The position numbers and the translations under genes are program-made. A DNA stretch of 64,000 nucleotides from Lentimicrobiaceae bacterium (lineage in GTDB: Bacteria; Bacteroidota; Bacteroidia; Bacteroidales; F082), in contig SUWS01000008.1 in assembly GCA_015061365.1 (NCBI GenBank), positions 1 through 64,000 of the forward strand, in the 5' to 3' direction. The number at the start of each line of letters is the position of its first letter. The stretch's first letter is position 1. Below the pieces are notes generated by a model. It did not search any database. It was not told the origin of the DNA and worked only from the letters and a program-made list of their open reading frames with translations. Shown piece after piece: positions 17,338 through 27,242 of this stretch.

Positions 17338-18552
17338 CTACTTGTTTTTCTGTAATTTGGCTCTTGTAAATGGTTTGCTCCTATCAAATAAATAACGGTA
17401 TGTTATATGTGTTTTGAATACTGTTGCGCCAGCACTTTCTGCTATCTTCATCATAGGTGGGTTGAAGTCGCCAATCCAGTTAAGTTGGAGTTCTTTGTAT
17501 TTGAATCTTTTTTTGATGTGTTGAGATTCTAATGAACACACCAAGCCTGCTTCTAAACCTTTTCCTCTGTGTTCAGGCACTATACCGAATACTAATGAAA
17601 TAGCTCTGTCGCATACTCGTGCGACTTTGACTCTCCAGAATACTCTTAATTTATTGAGTAGATTCATTTTCCCGTTTAATCCTTTGTAAATCTGATTCAA
17701 ATCTATCATTAAAAGGAAAAATCCTATCGGTTCTTTTCTGCCATTTTCATCAATGTGGTATGCGAAGTGCATCAGTCTTGGGTCGATGATAGGTTTCATG
17801 CTGTTTAGCAATCCGATAGCATGTTGGCGTGTTAATTTTGTTGAACCAGGAATGGCTCCCCATGCCTTATTGTATATGATGAGGAAATCATCAGCGTATT
17901 TGTCGATATTATGTCGGTCTAATATTTCGAAACTGTACTCAGGTCTGCCATAGAATCTTTTAGCTTTTTCATGTAATATCGGATCTATGCCTTCTGTAGA
18001 AAATAACCGGCGGTAGGTAAGTTGTCTGAAATAAATTTGGAATCCGTAATTTTCAAATAATTTGCAGTAATACGGATAATTGTATGGCATATTGTAGACA
18101 GGCTCAGTGAATCCGTCATTTAAGCATCCCCAAAAATAATCTCTATCCCCAAAATTTATCGGACCGTCCATTGCTTCTTGTCCGTGTTCTATATTCCACT
18201 GTTTTGCTGCATCAAAAAGTATATTGGCAGCTTCCTGATTATCAATGCAGTCGAAAAATCCACATCCTCCTGTAGGTTGTCCGTTTTCTTCTTTGTTATA
18301 TGTGTTTGATGTCTTTTCGTCGTAAAATGCTGCGATTCTGCCAACTATTTCTCCTTTTTCATCTTTCAATAAAAATCTTGCGGCATCGCCATGTCGGAAC
18401 AATTTATTCTTATTTTTGTCGAAAACACTTTCAACTTCTTCGTCTAAAGGTCTTACGTAATGAGGATCGTTCTTGTATAGTTTTGCAGGAAAATCAAGCC
18501 ATTGCTTAATTTCTTTCTTGTTGCTGACCTTAATTAAATTGAATTTTCCCAT
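17338..18552 (-). CDS. GNAT-like acyltransferase-fold protein (YghO-like)
   Basis: 404 residues. The N-terminal part (KVSNKKEIKQWLDFPAKLYK then NDPHYVRPLDEEV) and the centre (MDGPINFGDRDYFWGCL, NMPYNYPYYCKLFENYGF) are typical of a widespread uncharacterised family with a GNAT-like C-terminal region (GIVPEHRGKGLEAGLVCSLE). Homologues are often labelled as N-acetyltransferase-like, or by error as GTP cyclohydrolase. The acetyl-CoA-binding RGKG pattern suggests acyl transfer, but substrate and pathway are unknown. It has its own terminator. Confidence 0.75.
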   Translation of the reverse strand: MGKFNLIKVSNKKEIKQWLDFPAKLYKNDPHYVRPLDEEVESVFDKNKNKLFRHGDAARFLLKDEKGEIVGRIAAFYDEKTSNTYNKEENGQPTGGCGFFDCIDNQEAANILFDAAKQWNIEHGQEAMDGPINFGDRDYFWGCLNDGFTEPVYNMPYNYPYYCKLFENYGFQIYFRQLTYRRLFSTEGIDPILHEKAKRFYGRPEYSFEILDRHNIDKYADDFLIIYNKAWGAIPGSTKLTRQHAIGLLNSMKPIIDPRLMHFAYHIDENGRKEPIGFFLLMIDLNQIYKGLNGKMNLLNKLRVFWRVKVARVCDRAISLVFGIVPEHRGKGLEAGLVCSLESQHIKKRFKYKELQLNWIGDFNPPMMKIAESAGATVFKTHITYRYLFDRSKPFTRAKLQKNK

Positions 18553-18717
18553 TAGTTTTATATTTTATGCAAAAATCAGAAAAAATAAGATACGTTTTCA
18601 AATGCGACCTTGTTTTTTTATTAAAAATCACTAAATAATGGAAAGTCTTAAATGAAAATTATTTTTTCGTGATTTTTTTAAAATGAGTAATATTTTGAAA
18701 TCGCTTTAAAAGCTTAT

Positions 18718-18960
18718 CTAATTGGAAAAACTTCTGTCATTAATGTAATCGTTGATGATTTTCTTGGCTTTTTCTGCGTCTTCGAATTCTACTCTTACAA
18801 TACTGCTGTTATATGTTGAACCTGCGGCCCATCCAGCGGAAGAACTTTCTTCTAATGTGTTTTGTACAAAGCATCTTATTTGATTATCAATAAGTAATGC
18901 TGCTACATAATTAGCTTCGATATCAGAGCCTACAAACATATTTACAAGATTATTTTTCAT
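18718..18960 (-). CDS. DUF2007 domain protein
   Basis: 80 residues, cytosolic. The pattern VNMFVGSDIEANYVAALL then IRCFVQN and a C-terminal VEFEDAEKAKKIINDYI matches the DUF2007 'putative signal-transducing' family, a small ferredoxin-like fold. The central segment EESSSAGWAAGSTYNSSIVR is typical of Bacteroidota members. Function unknown. It is divergent from nth, with a 64-bp gap. Confidence 0.8.
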   Translation of the reverse strand: MKNNLVNMFVGSDIEANYVAALLIDNQIRCFVQNTLEESSSAGWAAGSTYNSSIVRVEFEDAEKAKKIINDYINDRSFSN

Positions 18961-18998
18961 AATTAGAGTTTTAACTTTACAATATTACAAAAAATACT

Positions 18999-19006
18999 TA
19001 AATTTG
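18999..19006 (+). promoter_or_regulatory. -7 box for nth
   Basis: TAAATTTG, 18 bp before the nth ATG at 19025; matches TAnnTTTG. Confidence 0.5.
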
Positions 19007-19024
19007 TTCAAAATTTATTTTAAA

Positions 19025-19660
19025 ATGTTAGAAGATAAATTCAGATATATCATTTCCTATTTTGAAGAAAATATGCCTGTTGCAGAATCGGAGTTGAATT
19101 ATGAGAATCCTTATCAACTTATTGTTGCAGTGATACTTTCTGCTCAATGTACTGATAAAAGAGTTAATATGACGACACCTGCTTTCTTTAAACGTTTCCC
19201 TGATGCAATCGCATTGTCTCAATCAAGTGTTGAGGAAATATATTCTTTCATAAAATCAATTTCATATCCAAACAATAAGTCTAAGAATCTGTTAGGAATG
19301 GCTAAGACTTTAGTAACAGATTTTAATGGTGTTGTTCCCGATAATGTCGAAGATTTGCAGAAGTTGCCTGGTGTCGGAAGAAAAACCGCTAATGTGGTCG
19401 CATCGGTAGCGTTTAATAAACCTGCTATGGCTGTTGATACTCATGTGTTTAGAGTCTCGGCGAGAATCGGATTAACACAAAAGGCAAAGAATCCGTTAGA
19501 AACGGAGAGACAATTAATAAGGTATATCCCGGAAAACATAATTCCTAAGGCTCATCACTGGTTGATACTTCACGGCAGATATGTTTGTAAAGCGAGGAAA
19601 CCGGATTGTGAAAATTGTGGCTTGACTTCAATTTGTGATTATTATGCGGAGAAAAGTTAA
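19025..19660 (+). CDS. nth: Endonuclease III
   Basis: 211 residues from the ATG at 19025 (MLEDKFRYIISYF); an earlier in-frame start overlaps the promoter. It has the HhH-GPD fold: LQKLPGVGRKTANVV with the catalytic Lys, AVDTHVFRVSARIG with the catalytic Asp, and a C-terminal 4Fe-4S cluster with the canonical C-x6-C-x2-C-x5-C spacing. It removes oxidised pyrimidines in base-excision repair and nicks the abasic site. recA follows on the same strand from its own promoter. Confidence 0.95.
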   Translation: MLEDKFRYIISYFEENMPVAESELNYENPYQLIVAVILSAQCTDKRVNMTTPAFFKRFPDAIALSQSSVEEIYSFIKSISYPNNKSKNLLGMAKTLVTDFNGVVPDNVEDLQKLPGVGRKTANVVASVAFNKPAMAVDTHVFRVSARIGLTQKAKNPLETERQLIRYIPENIIPKAHHWLILHGRYVCKARKPDCENCGLTSICDYYAEKS

Positions 19661-19675
19661 AAATAGTTAAAATCC

Positions 19676-19706
19676 TTGACAGCAAAATCAGAATTATTTA
19701 TCTTTG
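19676..19706 (+). promoter_or_regulatory. recA promoter
   Basis: TTG at 19676-19678 and TATCTTTG at 19699-19706, 20 bp apart. The 5' leader is about 100 bp. I saw no clear SOS-box dyad in it. Confidence 0.65.
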
Positions 19707-19809
19707 TATCGTCTTTGATTTTTGATATGAATATATTAAGAATACTAATATGAAACCTTTTATCAAATATTGAAGTGAAGTTAAACAAGTTGTTGGATTT
19801 TAAAAAATT

Positions 19810-20853
19810 ATGAGTATGGAAAAGAATGTTACAGCAGAAGAAATTGAAAAGATTAGAAGAGAGAAATTAAAAGCGTTAGAGGCAACAATCGGTAACATAG
19901 AAAAAGCTTGTGGAAAAGGTAGTATTATGCGTCTCGGTGAGTCATCTTCAGAAAAAATCGAGAGTGTACCAACAGGATCTTTAGGCTTGGATTATGCTCT
20001 TGGAATAGGTGGCTTGCCTAAAGGGAGAATAATAGAGATTTTTGGACCTGAGAGTTCTGGTAAGACGACATTAGCTTTACATGTTATCGCCGAGTCACAG
20101 AAACAAGGTGGTATCGCTGCTTTTATAGATGCCGAACATGCATTTGATCGTTTTTATGCTAAGAAATTAGGCGTAGACGTAGAAAACCTTCTTATTTCAC
20201 AACCAGATTGCGGTGAACAAGCATTGGAAATAGCTGAAAATCTTATTCGTTCAGGAGCAATTGATGTTATTGTTGTCGACTCTGTCGCAGCCTTGACACC
20301 TAAGAGTGAAATAGAAGGTGAAATGGGCGATAGTAAAATGGGTCTGCAAGCTCGATTGATGTCACAAGCGATGCGTAAACTTACAGCAACTATCAGTAAG
20401 ACAGGATGCGTGTGTATATTTATCAATCAGTTACGTGAGAAATTAGGCGTAATGTTCGGCAATCCTGAAACTACGACAGGTGGTAATGCCTTAAAATTCT
20501 ATAGTTCCGTAAGACTTGATATCAGAAAAGTAAGTCAAATTAAGGACGGTGAGAATGTAAGTGGTAATAGAGTTAAGGTAAAAGTTGTTAAGAATAAGGT
20601 GGCTCCACCATTTAAAAAAGCTGAGTTTGATATTCTTTATGGTGAGGGAATATCTTTGACAGGTGAGATTATAGACTTGGGTGTTGAAACCGGAATTATT
20701 AAGAAGAGCGGTTCTTGGTTTAGTTACAATGAAACTAAATTAGGTCAGGGGCGAGATACTTTGAAAAGAATACTCGATGAAAATCCTGAGTTATGTGATG
20801 AATTGTATGATAAGATAATGGAAGCATTAAATAATACTAATCAAGATTTATAA
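19810..20853 (+). CDS. recA: Recombinase RecA
   Basis: 347 residues, typical length. Walker [10 protein letters not shown] (about 74-82), Walker [12 protein letters not shown]1/L2 loop residues around [16 protein letters not shown] and [19 protein letters not shown], and the C-terminal domain are intact. RecA polymerises on single-stranded DNA, pairs homologous strands and promotes cleavage of LexA-type repressors. A second ATG six bases downstream (MEKNV) could also start translation. A TPR lipoprotein gene follows after 13 bp. Confidence 0.97.
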   Translation: MSMEKNVTAEEIEKIRREKLKALEATIGNIEKACGKGSIMRLGESSSEKIESVPTGSLGLDYALGIGGLPKGRIIEIFGPESSGKTTLALHVIAESQKQGGIAAFIDAEHAFDRFYAKKLGVDVENLLISQPDCGEQALEIAENLIRSGAIDVIVVDSVAALTPKSEIEGEMGDSKMGLQARLMSQAMRKLTATISKTGCVCIFINQLREKLGVMFGNPETTTGGNALKFYSSVRLDIRKVSQIKDGENVSGNRVKVKVVKNKVAPPFKKAEFDILYGEGISLTGEIIDLGVETGIIKKSGSWFSYNETKLGQGRDTLKRILDENPELCDELYDKIMEALNNTNQDL

Positions 20854-20866
20854 TAACAGGAAGATA

Positions 20867-21892
20867 ATGAATAAAATAGTATGGGTTTTCATAAGCATCT
20901 TCTTTCTTGCAAGTTGCTCTGGAAATGTCTCGGATAATAAATCAAAAAACAATGATGCTGTTTCACGAGAAATTGTAACTGACTCTAATTCAGAGATTGG
21001 TATTCTTAACGATTCTATAACATCAGATTCACTAAATGCTGAGTTATATATCAGACGTGCTAATATCAATTTGGCTAATGAACAGGTTGGTGCTGCAATA
21101 AAAGATATTAATACTGCATTGTCAATCGACCGAAAAAACGTTGAAGCTCTGTTGGTTCTTGCTGATATATATTATGCGTTGGGTGATGAGGATAATATAA
21201 TGCTGACCTTAAATAAAGCATGTGAATACGCTCCGTTAGATCCGAGACCAATTGTTAAGTTATCAGAACTAAGTTTCTTGCAAGGAAATTCTAAATTGGC
21301 TGATGCATATATTGATAAGGCCTTGGAACTAGACAGGTTTAATCCTCGGGCTTACTTTATGCGCGGTATGATTGCTTTGGCGTCAAATGATACAGCCGTC
21401 GCTATGAAGAACTTTATGACAGCGCGTGTTCAGAAAGATGATTTTATAGAGCCTAAGATACAGATAGCTCATATTTATGCGGCGCAAGGAGACACGATAG
21501 CAAAAGTTTTTTTTGAAGAGGCTATCAGAATGTCGCCTGAAGATTATTCATTATATTATGATTATGCTATGTATTTGCAAGATAACGGTTTCCCGGAATT
21601 AGCCATGAACTATTACGATGAACTTTTGAAAGTAATGCCAAATAACCCTACATTTATATACAATAAAGGTTATGTTTATTTGGTCTATTTAGGAGATAAC
21701 GAAAAGGCTTTAGATTGTTTTAATGAAGTACTCCAACTTGATCCTACATCGATTACTGCGTTGTTTAACAAAGGTAGGACGTACGAGCAGATGGGTGATT
21801 ATATTAACGCAAGGAATATTTACCGTCAGATTCTGAAAGATAATCCAGATTATAGATTGGCTGTGGATGCCATCAATCGTATTAGTGAATAA
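20867..21892 (+). CDS. TPR-repeat lipoprotein
   Basis: 341 residues. The signal peptide ends in lipobox LASC (Cys about 18), predicting an envelope lipoprotein. From residue 55 on it consists of about eight TPR units, e.g. AELYIRRANINLANEQVGAA, PTFIYNKGYVYLVYLGDNEK and ITALFNKGRTYEQMGDYINA. Such repeats mediate protein contacts; the partner is unknown. It sits 13 bp after recA and is probably read through from it, then terminates at a shared bidirectional hairpin. Confidence 0.85.
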   Translation: MNKIVWVFISIFFLASCSGNVSDNKSKNNDAVSREIVTDSNSEIGILNDSITSDSLNAELYIRRANINLANEQVGAAIKDINTALSIDRKNVEALLVLADIYYALGDEDNIMLTLNKACEYAPLDPRPIVKLSELSFLQGNSKLADAYIDKALELDRFNPRAYFMRGMIALASNDTAVAMKNFMTARVQKDDFIEPKIQIAHIYAAQGDTIAKVFFEEAIRMSPEDYSLYYDYAMYLQDNGFPELAMNYYDELLKVMPNNPTFIYNKGYVYLVYLGDNEKALDCFNEVLQLDPTSITALFNKGRTYEQMGDYINARNIYRQILKDNPDYRLAVDAINRISE

Positions 21893-21897
21893 GAAAT

Positions 21898-21927
21898 AGA
21901 GACGCCATTTTTCAGGCGTCTCTTTTA
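21898..21927. terminator. Bidirectional terminator
   Basis: 9-bp GC-rich stem (21898-21906 with 21915-21923, AGAGACGCC), 8-nt loop and a T-run, between the convergent TPR lipoprotein and phosphohexomutase genes. Confidence 0.8.
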
Positions 21928-21930
21928 CTT

Positions 21931-23664
21931 TTATTCCGAGAATAGCTTGCCTAATTCACTGAGTCTGTTATTGAGTCCTTCATTGACTGAGTCAAAATCG
22001 GCAATATCGTTCAGTTCCGCTTTTATTCCAAAATAGAACTTGATTTTTGGTTCCGTACCTGATGGTCTTACGCTGATCTTTGTTCCGTCTTCGGTAAAAA
22101 ACTGTAACACATCTGATTTAGGTAAGTTGATCACGTTCTCGTTACCATTGATTAAGTTCTTGCTTATTCCGACTTTATAATCCTTTATTTCAATAATCTT
22201 AGAACCTAAGATATGTGTAGGAGGTTCGTTCCTGAATTTATGCATCATGTTCTGGATCTCTTCGGTGCCGCTGATGCCTTTCTTTGTCAATGAGATAAGA
22301 CCTTCTTTATAGAACCCGAATTCTTTGTATATCTCTTTTAATATTTGATACAAGCTCTTGTTTTGTTCTGTTGCCCACGCAGCTATTTCTGCAATAATGA
22401 AACATGCGCTGTTGGCATCCTTGTCGCGTACGAAATCACCGATTAAGAATCCGTAACTCTCTTCGCCGCCACATACGAATGTCATGTCAGGATTGTTCAG
22501 AATGGTATCGGCGATAAATTTAAATCCTGTCAATACATCGAACTTCTTTACATTATATTTGTCGGCAATGTCGCATAAAAGTTCCGTGGTGACAATGGTT
22601 TTAACAATATATTCTTTACCTGTAAATTTGTTCAGTTCATTCCAACGTTCTAATATGTAATAAGTTATTAAAGCTGCGGTTTGATTTCCATTCAATAAGA
22701 TAAACTCTCCGTTATTGTCTCTTACCGCAATACCGACTCTATCGGCGTCTGGGTCTGTGGCTAAAACAACATCGGCGTTTACTTTCTTCGCCTTTTCAAT
22801 AGCCATAGTCAATGCGGCTTTCTCTTCTGGATTAGGTGAAATGACAGTAGGGAAGTTTCCGTCAACAATCATTTGTTCTTCAACGCAGTCAATATTGTTG
22901 AATCCAGCTTTCTTGAACAATCTCGGAATTATTTGACCGCCAGTGCCGTGGATAGGAGTATATACGAATTTTAAATCGTTGTGTTTCTTTATCAATTCAG
23001 GTGATAATGACAATCCTAAGATTCTGTCGATGTATATCTCATCAAATTTTTCGTCAAGATATTCGATGAGGTCTTCATTAGGTGTGAATTTTACCATCGA
23101 GATATCAGTGATTTTTTCTACTTCTGAGATAACGTTCTTATCATGAGGACTTACTAATTGTCCGCCATCTTCCCAGTATGCCTTATAACCATTGTATTCT
23201 TTTGGGTTGTGAGAGGCGGTCACGACAACGCCAGCCTGACAATTCAGTTCACGAATTGCGAATGAAAGTTCTGGTGTCGGTCGTAAAGCATTGAAAAGAT
23301 ATACTTTAATTCCGTTTGCAGACATCACGTCGGCTGTTGTTTTCGCGAATTCCTTGCTGTTGTTTCTACAATCGTGAGCGATGGCAACCTTAGGCTGTTC
23401 AATATTAGGGAACATCATTCTAATGTAATTGGCGAAACCTTGTGTAGCCATTGCGACAGTGTAGGTGTTCATTCTGTTTGTGCCAACTCCCATAATGCCT
23501 CTTAGTCCGCCTGTGCCGAATTCTAAATTTTTATAGAAACTTTCCAACAACTCATCAGGATTATTATCAATTAATTCCTGTACTTGTTTTATAGTTTCTG
23601 AGTCATATTTGTCAGATAACCATGTTTTTGCTCTCTCAATAATTTCAGGTGTAAGTTTTCCCAT
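21931..23664 (-). CDS. Phosphoglucomutase/phosphomannomutase family phosphohexomutase
   Basis: 577 residues, four-domain alpha-D-phosphohexomutase. The phosphoserine loop is VVTASHNPKEYNGYK, the Mg2+ loop is DPDADRVGIA, the sugar-specificity loop GGEESYGFL, and the phosphate-binding loop VRPSGTEPKIKFY. It interconverts hexose 1- and 6-phosphates (glucose or mannose, perhaps also pentose phosphates) for central metabolism and sugar nucleotide synthesis. It is the last gene of a likely operon with the dTDP-rhamnose reductase gene 12 bp upstream. Confidence 0.92.
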   Translation of the reverse strand: MGKLTPEIIERAKTWLSDKYDSETIKQVQELIDNNPDELLESFYKNLEFGTGGLRGIMGVGTNRMNTYTVAMATQGFANYIRMMFPNIEQPKVAIAHDCRNNSKEFAKTTADVMSANGIKVYLFNALRPTPELSFAIRELNCQAGVVVTASHNPKEYNGYKAYWEDGGQLVSPHDKNVISEVEKITDISMVKFTPNEDLIEYLDEKFDEIYIDRILGLSLSPELIKKHNDLKFVYTPIHGTGGQIIPRLFKKAGFNNIDCVEEQMIVDGNFPTVISPNPEEKAALTMAIEKAKKVNADVVLATDPDADRVGIAVRDNNGEFILLNGNQTAALITYYILERWNELNKFTGKEYIVKTIVTTELLCDIADKYNVKKFDVLTGFKFIADTILNNPDMTFVCGGEESYGFLIGDFVRDKDANSACFIIAEIAAWATEQNKSLYQILKEIYKEFGFYKEGLISLTKKGISGTEEIQNMMHKFRNEPPTHILGSKIIEIKDYKVGISKNLINGNENVINLPKSDVLQFFTEDGTKISVRPSGTEPKIKFYFGIKAELNDIADFDSVNEGLNNRLSELGKLFSE

Positions 23665-23676
23665 AATTAAAGTTTT

Positions 23677-24552
23677 TTAATAGTTAATATTATTTTTAAT
23701 TTCTTCTATGCATTTAATCAAACTTTCTCTCCAGAAAGGAATTTTGATGCCGATGTATTCTTTTATTTTTGTCTTGTCTAATGCGCTGAAAGCCGGACGG
23801 TTCGCTTTGCTTCCGTAATCTTTAGTAGATATTGGTCTTACTTCACAGTTCTTGCCTCCAATGTAGAAAATAGCCTCAGCGAAATTACTCCAAGGAATAA
23901 CACCTTCGTTGGAATAGTTGAATATTTCTTTGACTGTATTATGATTAGATCTTCGGATAAGTAACATTATAGCGCAAGCGAGATCATACGCCCAAGTAGG
24001 ATTGCCGTTTTGATCATCAACGACATTGACAAATTCTCTTTCAGAACCTAATCGTAACATTGTCTTGACAAAGTTATTCCCAAAAGAAGAGTATAGCCAT
24101 GAAGTTCTAACTATTATATAGGAACAACCTGAATTCATAATGAATTGTTCACCTTCAGCTTTCGTCTTTCCGTAAACACTATTGGGCGACACTGTATCGT
24201 CTTCCCTGTATGCACGCTCTGATGTTCCATCGAAAACATAATCTGTGGAGATATGTATAAGCAGAGAATCGTGTGATTTACATGTCTTTGCTAAATAACT
24301 AACTGACGTCGCATTGACTAATCTTGCCGTTGTTTCGTCATCTTCAGCCTTGTCAACAGCGGTGTATGCGGCGCAATTGATACAAACGTCAATTTTATTC
24401 TTATTAAAGAAATTTAAGATCTCGGCTTCATTACAAACATTAAGGGTATCAATATCTGTAAAAATCCAGTTAATGTCGTCTTCGTATAAAGCGATCTTCT
24501 TAAATTCATTGCCTAATTGTCCGTCGCAACCTGTGACAAGTACATTCATCAT
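23677..24552 (-). CDS. rfbD: dTDP-4-dehydrorhamnose reductase
   Basis: 291 residues. N-terminal Rossmann motif NVLVTGCDGQLGNEF, NCAAYTAVDKAEDD, STDYVFDG and the catalytic S-Y-K set with YGKTKAEGEQF (about 152-162) match RmlD. It reduces dTDP-4-dehydro-L-rhamnose with NAD(P)H, the last step to dTDP-L-rhamnose used in surface polysaccharides. rfbA, rfbB and rfbC are not in the window. Either of two adjacent Met codons may be the start. Operon with a DUF3078 protein upstream and the phosphohexomutase downstream. Confidence 0.9.
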   Translation of the reverse strand: MMNVLVTGCDGQLGNEFKKIALYEDDINWIFTDIDTLNVCNEAEILNFFNKNKIDVCINCAAYTAVDKAEDDETTARLVNATSVSYLAKTCKSHDSLLIHISTDYVFDGTSERAYREDDTVSPNSVYGKTKAEGEQFIMNSGCSYIIVRTSWLYSSFGNNFVKTMLRLGSEREFVNVVDDQNGNPTWAYDLACAIMLLIRRSNHNTVKEIFNYSNEGVIPWSNFAEAIFYIGGKNCEVRPISTKDYGSKANRPAFSALDKTKIKEYIGIKIPFWRESLIKCIEEIKNNINY

Positions 24553-24564
24553 AAATAATCTGTG

Positions 24565-25701
24565 TTAATATGTCGCAAATTTATATAAAAAAGAAATACC
24601 AAGCGACTCTTTAAACTGTAATATTGGACTTTGTTTTGTTACCTCCACTCCGTCAACAACTTCCGTTATCGTAAATTTGATATTATCATCATAGATTAGA
24701 TGTATATTGATTATCGCCGATATTTGTTTATTGATTGTAAACTTGATTCCAGTTTCCCAGTCGACATCTATATTCCATCTGTTTGACTTGTTAGGATCCA
24801 TGTAATTGTTATATAGGTTCAGTGTGGAAAATACAGAGATGTTATTTCTAAACTCTTGTTTGTATTTTATTAAGATATTGATGCCTAACTCACTAAGCAG
24901 ATTTTTTCCTTTAACCCATGTGCTGTCACCGTCATATACGTTCCAATATCCGGCTTCAACGCCATACGATCCTAAATCGGCAAGCCGTTGGTCTGTGACG
25001 AATGTCATTTTACCAGCGACGGGACTTATATATACCGACAGGAAATCTTTGACGTTATAGTTGTAACCTGCAGACAATGTGAGATAGGCAGGGGCGAAGA
25101 ATCTTGATATCGGAACGGAGTCGTTTGGATAGGAGTAACCATTAGTGAATTGAGTCTTTAGTGAGGCGATGGATGTAAACGAAAGATTGTTATTGTTGTT
25201 GTTTGTCATCGTCATAGAAAGTTCACAACGGTCTTCGCTTTTCTCATATCGTCGATCCTTAGTATAATTCGACATTCCGTATGCGAAAATACCGTTGACG
25301 ACGTAATTGAATAGTTTTCTGTTGTATTGATAGGTGAAGTTTGAGGTAATCTTTCCGCTGCCATTGCTTTCTCCACCAGCAGCCCAATGTGTTATTGCTA
25401 ACTGGTTCAGTGTTACGCCTATGTCGCCATTAAATTTACTATATAGAAGAAAGTCGCTGCTTTCTGTGTCTTCAAGTTCCGGATAAATGGTGTCGGTTAC
25501 GATGTTTGTATATGTGCTTATAATGGTATCGATGATATATGTGGTGTCAATTATAATTACGGTGTCGGTCCTTATAATATAGTCGCGATTTGCTGAAATA
25601 GTATCCTGTCCCTTGATTATAGATGGATTCAGTGAGAATAACATCATAATAGGGATGATATACATAATAAACCGCTTCAAAGTTAATTTGAATGCCGACA
25701 T
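24565..25701 (-). CDS. DUF3078 outer-membrane-like protein
   Basis: 378 residues with an N-terminal signal segment (about 8-30). The DUF3078 hallmark ITHWAAGGESNGSGKI is at about 119-134, followed by alternating hydrophobic beta-strand-like stretches, ending in an aromatic strand (LGISFLYKFATY). This suggests an outer-membrane beta-barrel of about ten strands. Function unknown; the family is confined mostly to Bacteroidota. First gene of a probable operon with rfbD and the phosphohexomutase, which hints at a link with the cell surface. Confidence 0.83.
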   Translation of the reverse strand: MSAFKLTLKRFIMYIIPIMMLFSLNPSIIKGQDTISANRDYIIRTDTVIIIDTTYIIDTIISTYTNIVTDTIYPELEDTESSDFLLYSKFNGDIGVTLNQLAITHWAAGGESNGSGKITSNFTYQYNRKLFNYVVNGIFAYGMSNYTKDRRYEKSEDRCELSMTMTNNNNNNLSFTSIASLKTQFTNGYSYPNDSVPISRFFAPAYLTLSAGYNYNVKDFLSVYISPVAGKMTFVTDQRLADLGSYGVEAGYWNVYDGDSTWVKGKNLLSELGINILIKYKQEFRNNISVFSTLNLYNNYMDPNKSNRWNIDVDWETGIKFTINKQISAIINIHLIYDDNIKFTITEVVDGVEVTKQSPILQFKESLGISFLYKFATY

Positions 25702-25733
25702 CTGATAAAAATAAGGCTCGTTTTAATCTTTTG

Positions 25734-25741
25734 CAAAGATA
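25734..25741 (-). promoter_or_regulatory. -7 box for the DUF3078-rfbD-phosphohexomutase operon
   Basis: TATCTTTG on the minus strand, 32 bp before the DUF3078 start; exact match. Confidence 0.6.
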
Positions 25742-25865
25742 GGAAAAATCTCTTAAAAATGTAATAAAATCATAAATCTTTTGAAATTCACTATATAGAA
25801 GTTTCTTGTATCTGTGAGTAAAAAATAATATTTGTTTGTTTAGTCGTAAGATAAGGTAAAATTTA

Positions 25866-25873
25866 TATTTTTG
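25866..25873 (+). promoter_or_regulatory. -7 box for the dicarboxylate transporter gene
   Basis: TATTTTTG, 21 bp before the ATG at 25895; matches TAnnTTTG. Confidence 0.5.
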
Positions 25874-25894
25874 TAGAAATTAATTATTGATGTT

Positions 25895-27193
25895 ATGTTA
25901 ATACAGTTATTATTCGTTTTAGTTTGTATTATCGTCGGTGCACGTATTGGTGGTGTCGGCTTAGGTGTTATGGGTGGTTTGGGTGTCGCCATTCTTACTT
26001 TTATTTTTGGACTTCAACCGACTGCGCCACCTATTGATGTTATGCTTATGATAGCGGCGGTCATTTCAGCAGCGGGTGCTATGCAGGCGGCGGGTGGCTT
26101 GGATTTCTTAGTTAAACTTGCAGAGAAAATATTAAGAAAACATCCTCAATATGTTACGATTTTAGCTCCATTGGTAACCTATTCATTCACATTCTTGGCG
26201 GGAACAGGTCACGTCGCTTATTCAGTTTTACCTGTTATTGCTGAAGTCGCACGTGAGACGAAGATTCGTCCTGAACGACCACTTGGAATTGCCGTCATTG
26301 CCTCGCAGCAAGCAATCACAGCATCTCCAATTTCTGCGGCTACCGTGGCATTGTTAGGTCTGCTCGCTGGTTTCGATATCACTCTGTTCGATATCCTTAA
26401 AATAACTATACCAGCCACATTGATCGGTGTGCTCGTAGGAGCTTTCGCTTCAATGAAAGTAGGTAAGGAACTCGTCGATGATCCAGAATATCAACGTCGA
26501 CTTAAATCAGGTGAACTTGATTCTCATACCGTTGAGATGGCTGACATTAAGAATCTTTTCAACGCAAAATTGTCGGTGATACTTTTCATAGCTGCAACAA
26601 TACTTATTGTTTTGTTTGGTTCTATTCCGTCTATGCGTCCTTCGTTCGATGGAAAGACACTCGGAATGCCTTCTCTCATAGAGATCTTAATGCTTTCTAC
26701 GGCGGCAATTATCTTGTTAGTGACTAAGACTTCTGGTGCAAAAGCTGCTCAAGGTAGCGTGTTCTCAGCCGGTATGCAGGCTGTTATCGCTATATTCGGC
26801 GTGGCTTGGATGGGCGACACTTTTATCAATGGCAACATAACTCAGCTCACAAGTTCAATCGAAGGTATCGTCACCGATATGCCGTGGCTCTTCGGCTTGG
26901 CACTATTCGTGATGTCGATACTTCTTTATAGTCAGGCCGCTACCGTTAGAGCTATCATGCCTCTCGGTATAGCCTTAGGACTTAACCCAATGTTACTTAT
27001 AGCTTTGTTCCCAGCTGTGAACGGCTACTTCTTCATACCAAACTATCCGACAGTGGTGGCAGCTATCAACTTCGACAGGACGGGAACGACAAAAATCGGC
27101 AAATATATCTTGAATCACTCGTTTATGATGCCTGGACTCGTCGCTACAGTCGTGGCGTTGGGAGTGGGAATTCTGTTGATACAAATCTTTTGA
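25895..27193 (+). CDS. Anaerobic C4-dicarboxylate transporter (DcuA/DcuB family)
   Basis: 432 residues, about ten or eleven membrane segments. It starts with the family pattern ARIGGVGLGVMGGLGVA and contains TFLAGTGHVAYSVLPVIAEV, ASQQAITASPISAATVALL and the Cys-free C-terminal FFIPNYPTVVAAINFDRTGT segment. Dcu carriers exchange fumarate, malate or aspartate for succinate during fumarate respiration, a normal trait of anaerobic Bacteroidales. DcuA and DcuB cannot be told apart here. The start is set by the -7 box 21 bp upstream; a terminator follows. Confidence 0.93.
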   Translation: MLIQLLFVLVCIIVGARIGGVGLGVMGGLGVAILTFIFGLQPTAPPIDVMLMIAAVISAAGAMQAAGGLDFLVKLAEKILRKHPQYVTILAPLVTYSFTFLAGTGHVAYSVLPVIAEVARETKIRPERPLGIAVIASQQAITASPISAATVALLGLLAGFDITLFDILKITIPATLIGVLVGAFASMKVGKELVDDPEYQRRLKSGELDSHTVEMADIKNLFNAKLSVILFIAATILIVLFGSIPSMRPSFDGKTLGMPSLIEILMLSTAAIILLVTKTSGAKAAQGSVFSAGMQAVIAIFGVAWMGDTFINGNITQLTSSIEGIVTDMPWLFGLALFVMSILLYSQAATVRAIMPLGIALGLNPMLLIALFPAVNGYFFIPNYPTVVAAINFDRTGTTKIGKYILNHSFMMPGLVATVVALGVGILLIQIF

Positions 27194-27208
27194 TTAATAG
27201 ATTATAAG

Positions 27209-27242
27209 TTAAGGGGAATTTTGTGATTCCCCTTAATTTTTA
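27209..27242 (+). terminator. Terminator of the dicarboxylate transporter gene
   Basis: 11-bp perfect stem (27209-27219 with 27226-27236, TTAAGGGGAAT), 6-nt loop, then a T-run. It abuts the dispersed repeat that starts at about 27242. Confidence 0.75.

Noticed and set aside
25785..25810. Possible fourth repeat end (CTATATAGAAGTTTC)
   Set aside because: Only a short, poor match without the other end of the element nearby; likely chance.
27209..27236. Hairpin before repeat copy 1 as part of the element
   Set aside because: It is better explained as the terminator of the transporter gene; copies 2 and 3 lack it, although the AAGGGGA words are similar.
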